This document shows, one piece after another, positions 10,379 through 21,827 of a stretch of DNA of 41,645 nt; positions within the stretch are counted from its first letter, which is position 1; every line of letters begins with the position of its first letter. A program made the translations under genes and the position numbers. This DNA comes from Pigoraptor chileana (Eukaryota; Opisthokonta; Filasterea): the NCBI GenBank assembly GCA_943704495.1, contig CALSCR010002407.1, positions 1 through 41,645 on the forward strand. Direction: 5' to 3'. The notes under the pieces were generated by a model. It had not been told where the DNA came from and ran no database searches. It saw only the letters and a program-made list of their open reading frames with translations.

Positions 10379-13300
10379 TCAAAGTGCAAACACGACAGCA
10401 CATTTTCCGGTCCGGCAGCCCACCTTCCACTCTCCGAATTCATGTTTATAAAGGTCTGTCGGTGTGAGACAGAGGTAGCCGCTTCCAGATGCAGATACAC
10501 CGGTTTCGACACAGATGGTGCCCTCTGTACAGGGCTTCTGCCTGCAAGTGTTTGTGGCACAGTTTGTGCCCTCGCACGCAATCGTACCGGGAGGTTTTGT
10601 GTCCTGACAAAGCGATTCTGTTGTTGCCTGCGCCGGACCATGATCACCATGTCGTCACGACACAAATGAAGTTTCCAAAATTAGTAAATAGGTCTGATGA
10701 CCGTTTCAAATGGCGGCAGAAACAAAAGGTGGCGCGCAGCATGACATTGACGGTAATAAATATGTGCGCGAAAACATTCATTCAAGTCAAGTTAGTCGTT
10801 CTTATACAGTGTGTACACAAGAAGTTTGGTGCCGTCCTGTAATACACATAAAACTGAAGTCGCATTTTTTGCAATGGATGAACACCCAACTTATCAATAA
10901 TGAGTTTTTCAAACGTGAAGCAAATGCGGGATATTAATGGGAGTGTGTGCTCAGTCTCTTTCTCTGATCAGCTATGATCCCCAGGCGTGCACCCGCCATC
11001 ATCCCCGTGTACGGATTCTGGCATGTGTAGTTTACCGCCTTCGTGCCGCTCCCACAATCCACCGAGCATTGTCCTGTCATCGCAATGGCCCATGTGCAGT
11101 TGTTTTGATTGCAAGGCTCTGACAGTAGAGTCGGGATTGGCTGGCCGGCGCAGTTGGCAGCGGTGAGGAGACCTCCCTGGGCATCTCTACAGTCGTATAT
11201 TTGCGCGCGAACTCCGCCGCTGCACCCTTTAGAGCAGGCCCCCCACGATGAAAACACATAGCTTCCAGGAGTGCACATTCCAAGGCACGATTCCGTAGTT
11301 GGCGGCTGGAGGAGAGATGCGCAAAAACGCGTCTCGTCCACCTATTGAGGTGGTGCACCAATAAGATCCCGCGGGGTGTGTGAGGAAACAGTTCGTGTCA
11401 GACAATCATCCGCACCGACGGTTGAAATGGGGGATAAAATATAATCACATATACATGCACTGCAGCACGACATCGCATTTCAAAAGGGTGAAATATCGAC
11501 GTATTAATGCCATTGACAAGTGCCCTATTGGTGTAACAAAGCAGATTGCAAGTGGTAGTAAGACCATTGACAATATGACACACGTGCACGGCTCGGTGGG
11601 CATGCGGAAAACACCAAACACTGATCAAAGTCTCACCTCTGACGAATTGTACGGTTTCCGACAGGAGTAGGTCAATGTGCGCGTCCCCATGACGTCACAT
11701 GTGGCACTGCAGTTACTTCTCGTGGCAACGTTCCAAAAGCAGGCCATAGGATTGCATTCGATTGTAGCTGTCGGTTTGGTGATTCCATTGCAGTTGGCGT
11801 CACTTGTAACAGCATCCCCAAATGTGCGGCACTGGTAAGTATTCGGCGACTGCACACCGCCATTGCACGGGGCGCTGCAAGCCCCATACGTGAGAACAAC
11901 CCAGTTGTAGCCGACAGTAGCGGTGCCGCCGGCACATGTGGCTCCTGATGTACCGTCGACACAGCGACAAAGCCCAGAAACACAAACGCCATTCGCAGGG
12001 CCTCCGCAGTCAGTCGGGCAGTCACCATCCGTGCACACGTCGCTGATTACAGGGCAAAATATAGAGGTCCCATCGGTAGTCGTTAACACAGAATTGTCTT
12101 TGCAACAGTCGACACTCGACGTCCCGACTGTAAAGCGCACAACAAATGAGCCCGAGATGCGCACGCACGACATTGGATAGCACGCAGCAGAGTAAGATGC
12201 GGCGCCGCTTGCCTGTGCCATCACCCATCCCCTGCCTGCGGTGGCGGCACACTCGGCGTTCGTGCCGTCAAATGGATAGTAGTGCGGGCACCCATCGGAC
12301 AACCCAGCGCGAGGAGGCATGCAATACGACACCCCGTATGCATCGGCTGAGCACGAGACAGTGCACTGTGCCGCTTGCAGCTGCGCAAGACTGCACGATG
12401 ACGTTGAGGATGCATACTCATTCACACGAAAGAAACGAGGATATGCCGTTGCTGAGCTTGCCGGTGATATAGAAGTCAACGAGCCAGAGAGACATTTTTG
12501 GGTGTAAAAGCCGCATCCGGCTTTGCGTCCCCAAGGAATCGTATGTGCATATGTGTAGTTCGCCTTATACCTGTTATTGAAGGGGCGGGGGAGGTGTCAC
12601 GCAGCCAAAGAGTGGATTTGGCATATCATTCAGCACAACACTAAAACACAAATATAAAAAAGTGGCAGTGTGTTTCTCACCGAGCCGCCTACCCGGCCCC
12701 TATGTGAAGGCTAAGATTCTACGCTACCAAAAAAAAACACACACACTGCTTCAATTCAACATGACCTAAAAAGATGTTGAACATAATGACCGTGTCAATG
12801 CATACAAACATGCGACGGCATATGATGAAACGGGTGTGTGCTCACCCTCCAAGCACTGCTCTGACACATTCACAGCGTACGGCACAGCTGCATTGACATG
12901 AAATAATGAGAACACACATGACCAAACAAAGTTCCGTTCAAACGCCCACCAGTTGCTGTCCTCTAGCACTGCCAACGTCAGCGCGGAAATAACCGCCGTG
13001 TACTTAGCCACGCCTGTCATGTACTCGTTGAAAAATACACGCTCCTCCCAGTGACTCCCGGCCGTCCCAGACCCGCCCTCATCCTCAATTTCGGCCCCGT
13101 CGATGGTGGGGCAACCAGAGTGGCGCGCCAATTCAGCCTTCACTGTTTTCGTGACAAATTTGGAGACCGTCTTGCCGAGCGTTGCGTCCGCATACGTCTT
13201 GACGGTGTTTTGGTACGACGGATCGTACTTGAGTGGTCGTCCATTGGAATCGCGGACGGTGAGCGGCTGGCCGGTTTCATCGCGAAAATACGGCCAGGCG

Positions 13301-14436
13301 GACGACGAGAAGCCAATCGCATGTGTAATTTCATGGATGGCTGTATAAAACTGACGGTCGGGCTGCGTCACATCGATTAAGTCGGGGCAGAAGTTGGGGG
13401 AGGGGGAATGCACCGATAGCAACCGAGTCAGCAACCCAACAGACGCATATAGGAGAGTGCCCGGGTAACTGTGCTTCATATTTAAATTCAGCAGTACTGT
13501 CACGAGAAACAACTGAAAAATCTGTCAGTGATGGACTTATCCGACAATACCCAGCCGAACCCAGCGTGAGCTGGCACTCCCGAGTCGCTGATACTGACCT
13601 CAGAATCAAAGCATGACTGATTGACTGAAGGGCGCCGACAGCGGCTACCCCAATGATTAACGGGGGCTGCACACGGCCAAAGACATATTCTGGAGTAACT
13701 GGCACTGCACCTGCAATCGGCCTGTCTGTCAACGAGTCCATGGCGCAATATGATGCAAAGGCGTTGATGTCGCCACCGCAGTTGTCGCTGTTGGCCGTTA
13801 CGTAGAGAACGTAGTCGGCACTGGGCACCCCAGGCCCCGACGGTTGCGCGACAGCCGGTCCCGTCAGCGTGCATCCACTCCCGCGAAACAGTCCCGCAGG
13901 CGCTATGTGCGCATTCGGCACAGTCACAGATCCACATGTCATGTCGCCGTCGTAGTCCGTGCACTTGATGATGCCACCACTCGAGCACCACGCGTAGCAC
14001 TGGCGCTTCAGCTGGAGATTGCCCTGCACAGGGATGACCTTCAGCGCTTTGTTCAAGAAATCAACAGCGCGGGTTATGATAACATTCTTAAGCTTATTTT
14101 GTCGGCCGTGAGCTCTGTGTTTGTCGAGTCCACATCAACATAGTAAGGGACGAGCCGGAAGGCGGCATACGCGCTCGCATTAGCACGGCGGGACCTGGTG
14201 ATGTTTCCGCCGGGGGTATCGGCCCACGGGTGATCCGCATATTCGACGCTCGAATGCCATATCTTGGTCTCCTTTGTAATTTTGTCGTGGATGCACTTGT
14301 GACCCGTCGTGCGTTGGCCGGCAGCGGCCTGCCGCGCTCCCGACACTGACTGCATGTCGGCGCCGACGGAACTGTGTGCGAGCAACACACATGGGACAGT
14401 GAATAGCGCCAATTGTGCTGCCCAAATTGAGCTCAT
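10379..14436 (-). CDS. leishmanolysin-like (M8) secreted metalloprotease with thrombospondin-like repeats
   Basis: Minus-strand exons are 14436-13599, 13468-12950, 12570-11637, 11341-10993 and 10617-10379. With one base restored at 14097-14100 the model closes at 959 residues. It starts MSSIWAAQLALF..., a likely signal peptide; an ATG at 14457 is in frame. M8 motifs follow in order: ADYVLYVTA, DRPIAGAVPVTP, the zinc site HEITHAIGFS, then GSHWEERVFFNEYMTG with the third zinc His and the Met-turn. The exon 2/3 join recreates DSNWYKANYTYA, typical of the C-terminal domain (WGRKAGCGF). Residues after about 600 hold an EGF-like segment (CRCVDGTSGATC) and Cys-rich repeats with the pattern WxxCSxxCxGG...C+xPY, like thrombospondin type 1. 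The product should be an extracellular or surface protease. The join at 13599/13468 is uncertain because it adds residues before HExxH. Confidence 0.85.
14097..14100 (-). other. apparent one-base deletion in the protease gene (A4 run on the minus strand)
   Basis: Upstream of this run the frame reads ...LTADK and then meets a stop after eight codons. Downstream, the frame shifted by one reads NKLKNVIITRAVDFLNKAL and continues into the conserved M8 domain. No GT-AG intron fits the change. One more A would restore continuity, so an assembly error in a homopolymer or a real frameshift is likely. Confidence 0.65.
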
Positions 14437-14914
14437 TTTCCGCACCGATGTGGTCATGCGTAGGATATACGGATCGGAGTCTTCAGGAAACTGCAGACAC
14501 TACATTATTAACTGTGCCAGTAGCACCACGATGACTGAAATTGATTTCAGAACGCCGGCCGGGCACGCACACTGTTCAGCCGTCCCAAACAGCCGGACAC
14601 GGCAGCGTCAGCGGCGGCCCGGCGCGAGTCAAAGTCCTCTCTGAGATGGATGAGGGGGCTGGCCAGTGCTCACTGTGGTCTGAAACTTTGTTCTGACCCC
14701 ACGAAGCAACAACGCACCATCACAAAACAGGCCGGGCTGACGGCTCACAATAACGGCGCGGAGCATCAGTTAGGGGTCACATGATGTCACGTGCCGTGCG
14801 TCTCGTCAACCACAACGCAACGACACCTTGAAGTTCTGGGCCTTTGGATAAACTTATCGCGCACATTCACCCCGCTTCCTGCTGCGAAACTGGATAGACA
14901 AACGAATAGCACAA
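14437..14914. promoter_or_regulatory. divergent intergenic region, probable bidirectional promoter
   Basis: The protease gene (-) and the CCCH-LRR-PIN gene (+) start back to back, about 480 bp apart. The interval is GC-rich in part, and TCACATGATGTCACGTG (about 14777-14793) contains a CACGTG E-box-type core. No TATA box in a convincing position was seen. Confidence 0.45.
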
Positions 14915-17900
14915 ATGGCAGACCCTTCGTCTTCTAACTACCGGCGGGTCCCTTGTTCCTATTTTGCAAAGGGGCTGTGTAACAGGGGTGATGGGTGCAC
15001 GTTCATCCACTCAGGGCCGCCAGCGACCCGGCGGACTTCGGTCGACCGCAAGTCGTTTCAGTCAGAAGGCAGTGCTTCTTCATCGCACTCGCACCCGCAC
15101 CAGACCGTGCCGGGATCGGGAGGCCCAAGCCCTCGCCGTCTGCCTGCTGGCGACGCTCTACACCGCGGGCCTCGGTCCCCAGCTGCAGTTGCAGCGCCCC
15201 TTGGATCCCACAGCAACGCTAAACACGCCGACAGTTCGCCGTCGCATGCAGACCGTCACACTTCTTCCAAAGGTGGTACACCCTCTTATAACGCAGTTCC
15301 TCCGCCTTCATCTCTATATTCTAATACTCCATCGCCCTCCTTGCAACGAGATAAGTCCACTCCACACACACCTGCACGCACTCCGACCCAAAGCCCAGCG
15401 AACCATGTGCCATACCGTGTGACTCCCAACTCGCAAAAAGGCTTCTTCTCGCATGATCTGGCAGAGCTTGGGCGAATCGACCTCTGCGACGGGGGATCGC
15501 CACTACTCGTGCGCGGGGCGGTGCATTACGCGCAGCAGAGAGGGACGGATGGCACGTCGCGACGCGTGGCGGCGGTAAAGGTCAAGCTGACGGACATAAG
15601 TGCAGGCCGCCTGACACACCGGGCATTTGTTTGCGTGGTCGAGTGGCTGGAACAATGGCTCGTCTGCTTGCGCGATCGGCTGCTTGCAGAGGAGCATGCG
15701 TCACGTGCGGACGGGTGTGCCCCCTCGGTGGGCGTCTTTGACAGCCAGATGTCTCTAGTCACACTCTCGCTTGGATTTGAGCGTAACTGTCTGGGCGATG
15801 CGTCCGCCTCTCTTGCCATCGAGATGCTTACCCGCCACGTGGTTTGGCTGCGTGTTGCCGTGCTCTGGTTGTACATGAACCGGCTTGGGGACTCTGCGGC
15901 AGCCAACATTGCAGCATTCATTCGCGCTCACCCGCACCCGATTGCCGAGCTCCACCTGAGTCACAACAAAATAACATCACTGGGCGCAGTGGCCATACTC
16001 AGGGCTGTCAAAGAAAGCGGGCTCTACGAGCGCGCCCCTCAACCACTGTGGCTGCGGATGGAGGTGTGTGCCTGTTGTGCCTGAGTTTCCTCATTATAAC
16101 TGAGCCTGCATGATTTTGACCACTCTCGCACTTTACAATACACTCTGATTTGAATGCTGCAACTTTACGCAGTTCAATACTATCTCGGTCGACCAAGCAC
16201 TCTCTGCACTGTCACCGGAGGAGTGGTGCCCTGCACAAAGCCCCCAACACGCCTCGTCAATGTCAGAATGGCGTCGCGGCGAGGTAAAGACGCACACTGG
16301 ACCCGTTCCCCGCCATTGCAAGAGCACTGGACCCTGCATGCTTTACGCCTCTCGCAATGGCTGTGATGTACCAGATGCACATAGCCATGCTGCCGCACAG
16401 GAGCACTTAACGCCAGCAGAGGTCTCCGTCGCCGCCCTGCTGTCGCCCAGCATCAAGGAAAGCACACACCCCGGAGGCGCAAACCCTGCGGAATCTCCAT
16501 GTACCGCGACAGGGGTCATGGGTCAGTCTGAAGGTGGGGAGTGCTCGATTTGCCGTAATCAACAAACATTCTATTGTTTACCGATATCACAATCCAATTT
16601 CCCATATTCACACGCTGTTTTTGACCCCGCTGCTTTTGTTCAGACACCCTTTCTGGTCCTCTTTTCTTTATCGGTCGCTCTTCCGGAGACCATGCCTATG
16701 AAGATGGGGAACATTCTGTGTCGATTGACAGTGACGATGACGCGACTTCGCTTGTGGGCGATATGCACGACACCCTTAGGGAGGGTTCGAATGTGGTTGT
16801 AGCTCTGGCGGGTGAAGACGCAACTCGCGCACGTACGCAAGGGTCTGCGCGGCCACCGCTAGTGCACCTTTTTATGCTGCAGTTCCAGAATCAGACATGG
16901 AATGACGCGCCTGCACTGAAACTGGCGGAGGCGGCGCCCGTTGGCGACTGTCCGCTGGTCGTGTTTCTAGACACAAATGCCGCGTATTTCATGGCAACGG
17001 GCGCGGAGAAGCAGTTTTCGTTTGCATCGCTCATGAGCCGATCTGCAAGGGGACTTCTTGCCCGCAGTGGCGCAGACAAGATCATTGTCGTGCTCACGGA
17101 GACCGTCATGTCGGAGCTCGATGGCATGAAGGTATTTGTCCTCCTCATTGTGTGTGTGCATGTGCATGTGAGAAGGCCTCCATTACCTTGTGTGTGTGCA
17201 TGTGCGTGCGTGTTTATACATTTCGTTTTTTAATGTCGGTTTATGTCTATCATCTGTATTTGTGTGTCTTTGTGGGTGCCGATGTCTTTAGTTTATTTTG
17301 GGTTCTCTGAATTTGTTGCGTGTATGAATGTGTGCGTGATGTGGATGGGGACCGTATGCGTTTGGTGTCTGTTGTGGTGTGGGTGAGTGGAGTTCATTTC
17401 AAGTGAGGATATACGCATGAGCCGAGTTACAGAGTTTGCCTATTCTCTGCATGATCCTACACGGCCGCATGTGTCTAATGCATCTTGTGTCCCACATTGG
17501 TTCTGTCCCAGTCGCGCTGGGCTGCGGAGGGAAAGCGGGAGGCCGCCCAGCGAATCAAGTGGCTGTACTCTGAGAGCGGCCCCATGCAGTGCGAGAGCCT
17601 GCGCCCTCATCTTGTGGCGCTGACTGCTCCGGATGAAGCTCTCACCATCGACGACCCATTCAGCAGCGTGCTTGGCTCTCTCGGCGAGTCATCGGCCTCG
17701 CAGTCATCCCGGAACGACCGTGCTATCATGTCCGTTGTGTTGCGGTGGAATCACGTGATCGGCAAACAGGGGCGGGTCCTCTTCCTCACCGGCGACAAAG
17801 ACGCCCTCCGACTAGCAAAGTCGACCCGCGTCCCATCTGCGGCCGTCGAGGATCTGTCACGTGCGCTCGATGCGATTCCCGGTATTGGGGATCGCCCCCT

Positions 17901-18207
17901 GACATCCGGTGACCTCATTGCAGCTGTTCCTCGCGCATTTGTGGACGATACCGGTCGGCCTCTTGGCGCTCCACTTGCGCCACCGCGGACGTTCATCGAT
18001 ATGCTTGCGGAGGCGGCGTCGCTTGTGGAGGCACTTGTGGCTCAAATTGAGTCTGGTACCACGCGCGACGCCGCATCCGGGTCGAACGCGCCAGACGACG
18101 CCTCCCTTGTACAGCGGGCGCGTAAATCGGTCGCGCAGTGGAAGGACGTTACCACAAAGCATGCGTCGCAGTCGCAGAAACTGGAGGGTGTGCTCTCGTC
18201 GCCCTAA
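14915..18207 (+). CDS. CCCH zinc finger, leucine-rich repeat and PIN-nuclease protein
   Basis: Four exons (14915-16063, 16173-16521, 16644-17131, 17512-18207) join in phase to give 893 residues. Residues 14-32 form a CCCH finger (C-x7-C-x5-C-x3-H; CSYFAKGLC...CTFIH), a typical RNA-binding unit. About 200 residues of Ser/Pro-rich linker follow. Residues about 290-395 contain ribonuclease-inhibitor-type repeats (LWLYMNRLGDSAA, ELHLSHNKITSLGA, LWLRMEFNTIS), the last created across the exon 1/2 junction, which supports that splice. A second Cys/His cluster near residues 430-450 (CMLYASRNGC...HSH) may be a degenerate finger. Residues about 600-780 match a PIN domain: VVFLDTN, TETVMSELD, NDRAIM and LFLTGDKDALRLA supply the usual acidic metal-binding residues. 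An RNA-directed endonuclease is inferred. I know no named family with this order. Confidence 0.83.
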
Positions 18208-19360
18208 AAACCGCTCGTCGCTGTCGTGAGCCTTAAATCAGGCTTTGGGCGCCTAAAGCCAGCTTTAACGATCCCACCCACTGAAGTGCCAACTGGCTCA
18301 TCCTCATATTAAAAGTTGGAGGGATGGCTGCATTACATCAGTTGAACTCGCGTGGGTCAAAGGCTGTCACATCTGATTTGAATCCAGATTAGCAGTGTGC
18401 GTGAATGTAGCCACGCTCTATTGTCTATTTTTAATAACGTGCTGCTCTGTAGTGCTGTCTTGAACCATGAAAATGCCGTATGTGCAAGAATCGGTGTCTT
18501 CGTGTCAGAATATACAAATAATTTCTCGTGTGACTCTTAGTCAAAGATTACTTTCTGCACGCTTGAAACATAATTTCTGCACGGCTGGTACATATCTGAA
18601 AACTGAAGTCACTGACGTCGATCCCGGCAGAGACATCCATATGATGAGATGCTGAAACCGTAGATAAGCTTTGTCAAGGCTCACTTGTCTAATAATCTAA
18701 CTTAAATTCCCAGCCTACTGTCAGGGGTACTCCGCAAAGATAATGAATATGCTAACTGAAGGGAACCTCTTAAGGCTGACACAATGACACTATTGGGCAG
18801 CAATGATGCTTTTTGTCATTTGTCAGTCAAGTTGATTACGGTAACTCACCATTCGTCACGCTAGCGTTTAAAACCTTCTACGCGTCGTCCTGTGTTGCCG
18901 GGCTTGTTTGAGGGCTCCCTCTCGGCTCTAACCCATAGGGCTAAGATGATAGGATATGAGGGGGAAATGTTTCATATGAGTTGACATAACTGTCTTCAGT
19001 TTGGCCAATTGAGCATTTCCAAAAAATTGATCCCGATGGTGACCGTCGTCGGCAGCAGGGAAGGTAAGGATATCATTCAAGACGTCCGACGTTGTGCGCG
19101 GCCTTCCGAATCAGCCCCAGCCAGTCCGTCGTGCACCTTTTTTACGCTCTATAACTTACATTGAACCAGATAAACCATATAGTAGCTATCTGTATTCCCA
19201 TTCGGCCAAACAAAATATCAATGCAATTTGTACAATCATAACACAACTGACAATTCAGGGACTCCGATGCGACCCAATGGCATCAGAAAAGCACATGTCA
19301 GCCGAGTGCATCATCGGTGCGGTCTCTGTGCGTTACTCACGCCCCTCGCGTGATCAGGCA
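18208..19360. other. intergenic region
   Basis: No gene was recognised in this 1.15-kb interval between the 3' ends of the convergent PIN-protein (+) and Rieske oxygenase (-) genes. A symmetric inverted repeat lies just after the PIN-protein stop (18233-18268). Short frames such as 18467-18655 lack splice partners and recognisable motifs. Confidence 0.5.
18233..18268. repeat. interrupted inverted repeat (possible hairpin) after the PIN gene
   Basis: The arms TTAAA and GGCTTT pair with AAAGCC and TTTAA, with symmetric 3-base interruptions and an 8-base loop. It begins 26 bases after the stop codon and would fall in the 3' UTR. Confidence 0.6.
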
Positions 19361-21552
19361 TCACTGCCGCTCTAGCTCCGTTGCGAGCATTTGATGGAAG
19401 TGGTAGAGGGCCTGCTCCACTCCCGGCGCATATCGGCCCGCGTGGTCGTCGTACGCGGCCGATGATACGCCCTTCTGAACAGCCTCACAGATCATCACAT
19501 CCTCCATCTGGACGTTGTGTGATGCTCGCAGTGACTTCTCGACAAAATCGTGCGATTTGCTTGCGGCGGCGTCGTGGGATAGAAAGTAGTCCATGATGAC
19601 CAGACACGTCGTCTCTGTGAGTGGAAGCGCATAGTTGATGTCCTGTGGTGCATGCACACGACGAGGGATCGTCAATAGATGTAGGATGCCAGTCAGTGTC
19701 TTAGGTGCTGTGCCAATGGACTCCGCAGATCATGAAGAAAGAGCGGCAGGAAGTTTAAGAAACAGCGAAAACATATCAGAGTGGGAAAACCTGTCGTGCT
19801 GAGGCGTGCCAGTCGGATGAGTACATTGGGTAACACGTTCCTCACCATGCCCAACACATGCGCACACGCCCATTCCCGCACTCTCTCGCCCCACGCCCTG
19901 CCATCGCTCCCTTTCTCCGCCGCACAGACAAAACATACTGACCTTCTAGTGCGGGTGGGGTCGATGTGGCTGTGTCTAAGGAGATGTGAGCCCTACAGGT
20001 CTATTGTGCCGAGAACTGGGCCGACACTGACAGGGGATGGATACACAAACATCATGCACACAGCATCTATGCCCTCACCATCCAATCGCCATAGCGGTTG
20101 ATCATGAGCGACGGGTACATGAAGGCATACACCGCATTCCCGCCAATGCGCTCGACAAAGTCCTCTCCCTTTGCCTGCGCGTTCGGAAGCTGTCGGGGCG
20201 CGGAGAACGCGGGCTTCTTCTTCCCGGGATCCGCCGACGCCACGCTCTGTATCGAGCACTTATCGTAGACCTCGGTGCGGTATGTGGATGAATCCAGCTG
20301 AGAGAAGAGATCGCCATGCAAGTACGAAACGTGGTATCCTCCGTCGAGGTAGTTCTCCGCGAAGATCTGCAAAGGGACAGCCGGTGTCAAGTATGTTCAG
20401 TGCCACACACCGAGGAGATAAAGCCAAACTGAGACAACTGACAGAGTGCATTGCGAGCACATATGGATATGTTCAGGGGATTCCACTGGTCTCTGTGAAA
20501 TAGGCAATGCTGACCAGCAGACGCACATTTTTTCAGTCGGCATATGTAACACAAACAAAAAACAAGAGCAACCTGGATGAACCGGCAGCACGCACCTTCC
20601 AGTTGCAGTTGAGTGTATAGCTTTTGCGAGTGAGGAATTTGAGTCCGTCCCATCCGGTTGGGTTCAGCGCCGCAAACGCAGGGGCCACGTCACGCTCAAT
20701 CTGGGCACGTGACGCGTCGTCGGCATTCGCATCAAAGTTGATGAAGATCATCGGACCAACCTGGTGCGACGCGATGGGCTTCAGACCGTGCGTCTTGGCA
20801 GAGAATTCCGTGATGCCCTTGATGCGGGTGGCCTTCTTCAGGCGGCCGTCGAGTCCGTACGTCCAGCCGTGGTAAGGGCAGACTATGCACGCCTCGGGAC
20901 CGACATTGCCTAGGTCCGACTGTATCAGTGTTGCAGCATGGTGGCGACACACATTGTAGTACGCGGCGGGCGGGCCCTCGGGCGGCTTCACCACAAGAAA
21001 TGGCTGGCCGGCGATGGAACCGCACACGTAATCGCCTGGTTGATTCAGCTGCGCAGAGTGACACACTGGTACCCACGAGCGCCCCCACACGCGATTGCGT
21101 TCCAGCAGCGCGAAGTCACGCGAATTGTACCAAAAGGAAGATGGCGTGCGTGCGCGCTCGATTGGAATCGTCTTATCGAAACCGAGAGCTTCTCGCGTGG
21201 CAGTTGAATAGACTGGCGGTGGTGTGTGTACGGACGATGCAGCTGCCAATTGGGCCAGAGTCGTGTGGGTGGCACTGGCGGATGGATTCGAGTTCGGCGT
21301 TGCCTGGGACGCAGTGGCCGCGGGACCACAGCACGCACTATTGTGTGGATCAGACGGTTGTTTTCGGGACACTGCGGTGGTGTGGATGCGGCTTGTATGG
21401 CCTGCACGCAAGCGCAGACCCCTGCAAAGGGCTGCTGTCAGTGCCGTTCTCATTGACATCATCGAGGCGTGCGGAGGCAATGCTCCCTTCAAGTGGCACA
21501 AGAGTGTACTCATAACGTGAGCTCTACGTCTACGTCTTTGGCCGTCGCACAC
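19361..21552 (-). CDS. Rieske non-heme iron oxygenase, choline monooxygenase-like
   Basis: Minus-strand exons are 21552-20596, 20366-20079 and 19642-19361. The protein is 508 residues from the first ATG, or 478 from the ATG at 21462 (MMSMRTALTAALCRGL...), which starts a good mitochondrial-type presequence. The Rieske [2Fe-2S] site is NVCRHHA ... CPYHGWTYGLDG. After the exon 1/2 join, NWKIFAENYLDGGYHVSYLH supplies the mononuclear-iron His pair and a nearby Asp. The third exon rebuilds MINRYGDWMDINYALPL, and ED-MICEAVQKG follows. This order matches plant and bacterial choline/quaternary-ammonium monooxygenases, which oxidise choline toward betaine aldehyde for osmoprotection; other trimethylammonium substrates are possible. 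An alternative acceptor exists for exon 3, but the chosen one gives the best fit to the family. Confidence 0.88.
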
Positions 21553-21827
21553 GCCCGACTGGTCTCAGTCTCCGACAGTCTCAGTTGGTCAGCAGTGTTG
21601 CTGTCGTGCCAACAGATGCAAGGGCAGTCCCTCATGCCGCTCTACTGTGTCTTGTGCTGGGGCAGTAGTAGCAACCCTCGGTAGTAGTGTGCCCCAACCC
21701 TTGGCAGACTGCTTTTGTGCGATTTCGCGGTGGAATTATTTACTTATTTTACAAATTCGGCACCCATAAATCATTTTACTAATTTTACTGATACCGATAT
21801 ATACGAACGAAACTAAAAGTTAGAGTG
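21553..21827. other. short intergenic region
   Basis: This separates the CCDC13 stop (21828) from the upstream end of the Rieske oxygenase gene, both on the minus strand. It is AT-rich near 21735-21820. No gene was recognised. Confidence 0.5.

Noticed and set aside
10934-10992. Direct readthrough C-terminus of the protease ending at 10934
   Set aside because: A GT donor at 10992 joins in phase to a Cys-rich exon at 10617 that continues the repeat pattern, which fits better.
19693-19936. Extra exon of the Rieske gene between exons 2 and 3
   Set aside because: Including it breaks the conserved NRYGDWM-DINYALPL junction produced by the direct join.
20067-20503. Plus-strand frames opposite the Rieske oxygenase exon 2
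   Set aside because: They lie antisense to a conserved catalytic exon and show no protein-like features.
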